Source of the DNA: Candidatus Pacearchaeota archaeon
GTDB taxonomy: Archaea; Nanobdellota; Nanobdellia; Pacearchaeales; GW2011-AR1
Direction of reading: 5' to 3'
Length of the DNA stretch: 17,202 nucleotides
Assembly (NCBI GenBank): GCA_026395855.1
Contig: JAPLXX010000057.1
Location: forward strand, 1 to 17,202
The notes beneath the pieces are model-generated. The model searched no databases. It was given only the letters and a program-made list of their open reading frames with translations, and was not told where the DNA came from. Below are positions 13,735-17,202 of the stretch, in pieces. The position numbers were made by a program, and so were the translations under genes. How positions within the stretch are numbered: the stretch's first letter is position 1; each line of letters opens with the position of its first letter.

Positions 13735-14367
13735 ATGTCTTACAAAATGGACAAAGAAGATTTAATAAAAAGCCTTGAAGAAAAGAAATTTTCAAAAGAA
13801 ATAGTTGATGCTTTTTCAAAAGTTAATAGAGAGGATTTCTTGCCTTATTCACTGAAAAAAAAAGCATACGATGACACAGCCCTTCCTATTGGAAATGGAC
13901 AGACAATTTCTCAACCATACACAATTGCCTTAATGCTATCTGAGCTTGACCTGAAAAAAGGCCAGAAAATTCTTGAAATCGGCTCTGGCTCTGGCTATGT
14001 TTTAGCACTTATCGCAGAGATAATCGGTGAAACAGGAAAAATATTTGGATTAGAAGTTATACCTGCGCTTGTTAAAAAATCAAAGGAAAATTTAGAGAAT
14101 TACAGAAACGTAAAGATATACAAGAAAAACGGCTCAAATGGTTTTCCAGATGAGGCAAGATTTGACAGAATTCTTGTCAGTGCAGCCTTAAGAGAAGTTC
14201 CTGAAAGATTAATGGAGCAGTTGAAGCATAAGGGAATTCTCGTTGCTCCGCAAGGCTCGCGATTTGAGCAGGAAATTATAGTTATTCAAAGAAAAACAGA
14301 AGCAGAGTTTGATATGAAGAAACGACTTCCTGGTTTTGTCTTTGTGCCGTTTGTTGAGGAGAATTAA
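13735..14367 (+). CDS. pcm: Protein-L-isoaspartate O-methyltransferase
   Basis: A PCMT-family SAM methyltransferase that repairs isoaspartate formed by ageing of Asn and Asp residues. The order is right: VNREDFLPYSLKKKAYDDTALPIG, then QTISQPYTIALMLSEL (the pre-motif substrate region), motif I ILEIGSGSGYV, the acidic GLEVIP, FDRILVSAALREVPERLMEQL and GILVAPQG. The coding frame opens at a TTG (13714, 217 residues); I chose the ATG at 13735 (210 residues), and the ATG at 13747 gives the start MDKEDLIKSLEEKKFS, which also fits the family. It is transcribed away from the SMC gene with its own TATA-like elements. The gap to the convergent surface protein gene (14368-14430) is AT-rich without a clear terminator hairpin. 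Confidence 0.9.
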   Translation: MSYKMDKEDLIKSLEEKKFSKEIVDAFSKVNREDFLPYSLKKKAYDDTALPIGNGQTISQPYTIALMLSELDLKKGQKILEIGSGSGYVLALIAEIIGETGKIFGLEVIPALVKKSKENLENYRNVKIYKKNGSNGFPDEARFDRILVSAALREVPERLMEQLKHKGILVAPQGSRFEQEIIVIQRKTEAEFDMKKRLPGFVFVPFVEEN

Positions 14368-14430
14368 ATCCTCCGGCAGGTCATTAAATAAAAAATAAAA
14401 AAAGAAAAATAAGAAAGTTAAATAAAAAAT

Positions 14431-15660
14431 TTAGTAATAACTTTCTCCGAATTCTTCTGACTTCTCAGGTTTCTTTCCAATCAATACTATTAGTACAACA
14501 AGCAATACAATAAAGATTATTGCAAGTATAACTGTTAATACAACGATTGGGCTTGCTGCTCCATCATTATCTGAAGTTGCAGTGAAGCTTACCCTATCCA
14601 AAAGAGAGCCGTCTGCTGAAAAAATATTCACAGCATACATTTGTGTGCCTGCAACATTTGCTATTGCGTCAACAGTGACTGTCTTGCTCGATCCAGCTGG
14701 AACAGCAACAAGACTATCGCTTACTCTGACACTAACAGCTCCTGTAGATTCAGGAACAACTCTGTAGACAACTACTTCATTTGTAGGATTAACAATAAGC
14801 AACTGATTTCCGGAAACAATAAAGTTTCCTGAAGAGAAGGCATTTTCTACAGCAACCTGGACAGTTTCGCTAGAAGTTGTGTCTTCATTTTCGACAGTAA
14901 CTTCAAGTGCATAAATTCCAGCTTTTGTATCCCATGGCAACTGAAGGAAAACTTTTCCGCTTATTGTAGCTTCGTCATCTTCATTGCATTTTCTTACAAC
15001 GTCAACGCCGTAGTTTTCAACAGCAGTGTCATCTTTGTTGCATTCAAGTGCAACCAAGTCTCCAAGGAAAGCTGTTTTTTCTATACCTAATGCAGGTATG
15101 CTTGCAGTTACATAAAGGTCTTCAAGGTCGTTATAACCAAGGTTCTTCAAAACAATTTCAACAGGGAAAAGATCCCCTGCATTTGTTTTCTGAGGAACAC
15201 TTACAGACTTTATGCTTGCATCGAAAGAACTTCTCTGAACATCTAAAGTGTAACTGTTTTCTGTCTCATAGCCATTTCCGCTTATTCTGACATTAAGAGT
15301 TACTTCTCCGCTCAAAGCATCTTTCAAATCAAAAGGAACATCAAGCTTAAGAGATTTTGAATATTCAGAACCTGTCTCAACATCAAAAGCTCTTGTTTCA
15401 ACCTGTACGTCCTTTTTATCGCCTTCTATTTCTACTTCTACTGTGATGTCAGAGGCATTAACCAAAGAATTGAAATCAACTCTTACAGTTAAAGTATCTC
15501 CAGCAACAACTGCAGGATGTGAATTAACACTAACACCATCAACTTCAACCTTTGTGATTGTTGCCAATGGACCAGCAGCGCTTACAGTAGCAATAAGGAA
15601 TAAAACGCTTATCGCTAATAGGAAAGAAACCAAAAATTTCTTTTCCATTTTGTATCTCAT
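14431..15660 (-). CDS. Secreted CARDB/S-layer-type surface protein with C-terminal anchor
   Basis: A 409-residue exported protein. A signal peptide (MEKKFLVSFLLAISVLFLIATVSA, cleavage expected near residue 28) precedes three or so beta-sandwich domains; the middle one (about 145-260, beginning IKSVSVPQKTNAGDLFPVEIVLKNLG) resembles the CARDB/COG1361 repeat of archaeal S-layer proteins. Two cysteines, C207 and C225, probably form a disulfide around an insert loop. A C-terminal helix (about 371-395) followed by GKKPEKSEEFGESYY anchors it with a short charged cytoplasmic tail. It is likely a cell-envelope protein; whether it is the main S-layer subunit cannot be told. A second ATG (15648) gives a cleaner signal peptide. 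The TATA-like box lies about 63 bases upstream, leaving a leader of about 37 bases with a hairpin. Confidence 0.8.
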   Translation of the reverse strand: MRYKMEKKFLVSFLLAISVLFLIATVSAAGPLATITKVEVDGVSVNSHPAVVAGDTLTVRVDFNSLVNASDITVEVEIEGDKKDVQVETRAFDVETGSEYSKSLKLDVPFDLKDALSGEVTLNVRISGNGYETENSYTLDVQRSSFDASIKSVSVPQKTNAGDLFPVEIVLKNLGYNDLEDLYVTASIPALGIEKTAFLGDLVALECNKDDTAVENYGVDVVRKCNEDDEATISGKVFLQLPWDTKAGIYALEVTVENEDTTSSETVQVAVENAFSSGNFIVSGNQLLIVNPTNEVVVYRVVPESTGAVSVRVSDSLVAVPAGSSKTVTVDAIANVAGTQMYAVNIFSADGSLLDRVSFTATSDNDGAASPIVVLTVILAIIFIVLLVVLIVLIGKKPEKSEEFGESYY

Positions 15661-15679
15661 TTTATTTATTTTTGTCTTA

Positions 15680-15692
15680 GGAACTAGGTTCC
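15680..15692 (-). promoter_or_regulatory. Hairpin in the surface protein leader
   Basis: Minus strand GGAAC-CTA-GTTCC, a perfect 5-bp inverted repeat with a 3-base loop, lying between the inferred transcription start (about 15697) and the ATG. It may stabilise the message or be a protein-binding site. Confidence 0.35.
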
Positions 15693-15716
15693 CAATAAAA
15701 TAGGGGACTTGGATTT

Positions 15717-15730
15717 CATTTATAAAGTTT
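15717..15730 (-). promoter_or_regulatory. TATA-like box of the surface protein gene
   Basis: Minus strand AAACTTTATAAATG. Transcription would start near 15697, leaving about 37 bases of leader, unlike the leaderless pattern of the neighbours. Confidence 0.45.
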
Positions 15731-15751
15731 ATGGTGTTGTCGTAATTGCTG

Positions 15752-15798
15752 AGTTACAATAGTACTGGGTGTTAGTTACAGGGAGTGAAGGCTGTAAC
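15752..15798. repeat. Inverted and direct repeat between dnaG and the surface protein gene
   Basis: GTTACAG (15775-15781) and CTGTAAC (15792-15798) form a perfect 7-bp inverted repeat around a 10-base loop. A further AGTTACA copy at 15752-15758 repeats the one at 15774-15780 at a distance of 22 bases, about two helical turns. The array lies downstream of the dnaG stop and upstream of the TATA box of the surface protein gene, so it could be a terminator or processing hairpin of dnaG, or an operator for the surface protein. Confidence 0.45.
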
Positions 15799-15825
15799 CA
15801 GATTGTTTAGATGATAAGTTATTAA

Positions 15826-16968
15826 TTAAAAACTCATCAATTCAATATTAGTATCTGTCGTCGTAAAATTCTTTGCAGCAATAACCTTGACGCCGGCGTC
15901 TTCTGCGTCTATAATAAGATTATTTGTTGCAATACCATCAATTATGATTATGGCAGGTGCATGTTTTGTTCTTCTTAAGGTCATGCTAACTTCTTTTACC
16001 GAAATTTTCTTGATTTCTTCTAGTGAATCATTCAGAAATATTGCTTTTCCTGTTCCATTATTTTCATTTGCCAGTTCTTTTATTCTTTTTTTGCTTTTTT
16101 CGTCTAAAAAAGAAGAGGTAGAACTTCTTTTTTCAGAAGTCCTACTTGAATTTCTGCCGGAGAAAAATTCCTCTGCAGGAATTTTCTTTCTTAAGCACAT
16201 AAGAATTTCCTTTCCAGGAAGTTCTTCAACTTCTTTTCCGTCAGGAGCAACAGCGATGTACTTGATTCTCGCGTTTTCCATAACATTCTGCGCTATGAGT
16301 TTTCCGCCTCTGTCTCCGTCAATGAATAAAGTTAGTTCTTTTTTGTGACTTAACTCTTTTACACTTTCAGGAAGCTTTGTCCCATTCATAGCAATAACAT
16401 TGTTGACTCCTGCACGCATTAAATTCAAAACATCTGCTCTTCCTTCAACAACAACTATCTCTTCTCCAGAAAGATCTCCTGAAGAAAGTTTTTCATTGCC
16501 GTATTCCTGGACACCTGCTGTTCTCGCAGAGTCTTTGATTTCCTTGGAAATTTCCCGTGAATCAGTTGTTCCTTTCAGCTCGCCCATCAGCTTTTTCGCT
16601 CTTTCAATTATGTAATCTCTCTTGCTTCCGCGAACATCCTCTATTTTCTCAACTTCTATCTGAGAATCGCAAGGACCTATTTTTTCAATAGTTTCTATTG
16701 CAGCAGCAATAAGAGTTGTTTCAGACTGGTCAAGAGCTGTTGGCACCAGTATTCTGCCGGTTGTCAGCTTGTCTTTTCTTTCGAGTTCAACTTCAATTCT
16801 TCCTATTTTTCCTTCTTTCTGAAGCTCTCGCATTTCAAGATCAGCTCCCAAAAGACCCTCTGTCTGTCCGAATATAGCTCCGATTACATCAGGCTTTTCC
16901 AGCGCGCCTTCTACTCTAAAATTTGCATGTATCATATACTTGATTGATACAGGACTTATTTTTGCCAT
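15826..16968 (-). CDS. dnaG: Archaeal DnaG (primase-like Toprim protein)
   Basis: A 380-residue archaeal DnaG. The N-terminal domain (about 1-165, beginning MAKISPVSIKYMIHANFRVEG) is the archaeal-type helical/beta region. The central Toprim domain shows IVVVEGRADVLNLMRAGVNNVIAMNGT (Glu175 catalytic) and LFIDGDRGGK (DGD at 217-219). A Ser/Arg-rich, low-complexity linker (about 270-290) leads to a C-terminal domain (about 290-380). In archaea this protein is found with the RNA exosome and its Csl4/Rrp4 cap, where it helps bind A-rich RNA, and has also been reported to have primase activity. No exosome gene is in the window. The leader contains a hairpin; ATG at 16968 gives the standard family N-terminus. 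Confidence 0.93.
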   Translation of the reverse strand: MAKISPVSIKYMIHANFRVEGALEKPDVIGAIFGQTEGLLGADLEMRELQKEGKIGRIEVELERKDKLTTGRILVPTALDQSETTLIAAAIETIEKIGPCDSQIEVEKIEDVRGSKRDYIIERAKKLMGELKGTTDSREISKEIKDSARTAGVQEYGNEKLSSGDLSGEEIVVVEGRADVLNLMRAGVNNVIAMNGTKLPESVKELSHKKELTLFIDGDRGGKLIAQNVMENARIKYIAVAPDGKEVEELPGKEILMCLRKKIPAEEFFSGRNSSRTSEKRSSTSSFLDEKSKKRIKELANENNGTGKAIFLNDSLEEIKKISVKEVSMTLRRTKHAPAIIIIDGIATNNLIIDAEDAGVKVIAAKNFTTTDTNIELMSF

Positions 16969-16990
16969 TGTGTTTTTGTTTACAAAAATA

Positions 16991-17005
16991 CAAGCTAAAA
17001 GCTTG
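16991..17005. repeat. Hairpin in the dnaG leader
   Basis: CAAGC-TAAAA-GCTTG, a 5-bp inverted repeat followed by a T-rich stretch on either strand. It lies 23-37 bases before the dnaG ATG. It could act as a terminator for a plus-strand transcript or as a leader structure of dnaG. Confidence 0.35.
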
Positions 17006-17035
17006 CTTTTTGCCTTTTGTTTGTTTTTTACCTCC

Positions 17036-17049
17036 GTAAATATTTAATT
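17036..17049 (-). promoter_or_regulatory. Possible TATA box of dnaG
   Basis: Minus strand AATTAAATATTTAC, just upstream of a GGAGGT at 17035-17030 that is not followed by any start codon at normal spacing. Initiation about 26 bases downstream would give a leader near 50 bases carrying the hairpin at 16991-17005. Confidence 0.3.
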
Positions 17050-17202
17050 ACATAGAAAAATACTTTTGCACCTTAATTTGTGCAATGCCTTCACCGCTAA
17101 TACATTAAAATGTGAGTGTGAGTGTGATTATTAAAATTGAATAATCGCAATATTTTTCTACAAAATTTGATGTTTTGTGGGTTTAAAAGCCTTTGTGATT
17201 AA
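17050..17202. other. Non-coding end of window with small repeats
   Basis: No gene is recognised here. Three small structures are visible: inverted repeat TTGCAC/GTGCAA (17066-17071 and 17080-17085, 8-base loop), a TGTGAG tandem repeat (17111-17126, about 2.7 copies) and inverted repeat GATTATT/AATAATC (17126-17132 and 17140-17146, 7-base loop). The pattern resembles an intergenic regulatory region continuing past the window edge. Confidence 0.3.

Noticed and set aside
14368..14430. Terminator hairpin between pcm and the surface protein gene
   Set aside because: CCTCCGGCAGG gives only three pairs and is not followed by a T-run on either strand.
17111..17126. TGTGAG tandem as the start of a CRISPR array
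   Set aside because: The unit is six bases long with no spacers and no cas genes in the window.

Overview
The window looks archaeal: an AT-rich genome of the DPANN type (Pacearchaeota/Woesearchaeota-like is my best guess; phylum not proven). The archaeal markers are a primase-like DnaG, a DtdA/GEK1-type D-aminoacyl-tRNA deacylase, a diphthine synthase, a TrmB-family regulator, an archaeal initiator tRNA, a tRNA with an intron next to the anticodon, no encoded CCA ends, and TATA-like boxes about 25-31 bases before many start codons (leaderless-type promoters).

Layout. 1-5900 is almost all on the minus strand: a TrmB-like regulator, an unusual isoleucyl-tRNA synthetase, a transglutaminase-like protein, dphB overlapping a small membrane protein gene, and a 90-residue orphan. 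6040-7373 is a plus-strand pair, dtdA and a SET-domain methyltransferase, whose stop codon abuts that of a convergent HemK2/Mtq2-like methyltransferase. That methyltransferase lies downstream of a membrane-anchored cyclophilin and an intron-containing tRNA-Ser(GCT) (minus, 7374-8630). Initiator tRNA-Met and RNase HII follow on the plus strand (8761-9592), then a bacterial-PH-domain membrane protein (minus), a histidine phosphatase and a large SMC-family ATPase (plus, one base apart), a PCMT-like methyltransferase (plus), a signal-peptide-bearing CARDB/S-layer-type surface protein (minus) and dnaG (minus). The last 230 bases carry no gene but hold several small inverted and direct repeats.

How the genes fit together. 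Most genes serve translation and its quality control (IleRS, diphthamide on EF-2, D-aa-tRNA removal, predicted release-factor methylation, two tRNAs), genome upkeep (RNase HII, SMC-like ATPase, DnaG), and protein repair or envelope (PCMT, cyclophilin, surface protein, PH-domain protein). No mobile element, CRISPR array or defence island is visible.

Most notable observations: (1) the SMC-type ATPase is only 954 residues long and carries a Rad50-like CPVC zinc-hook motif at its exact midpoint in place of an SMC hinge; (2) the IleRS has altered versions of both class I signatures; (3) the initiator tRNA has C33 and one extra base in the T stem; (4) the tRNA-Ser intron contains an 18-base perfect palindrome, and the tRNA lies only 16 bases upstream of the cyclophilin start codon.
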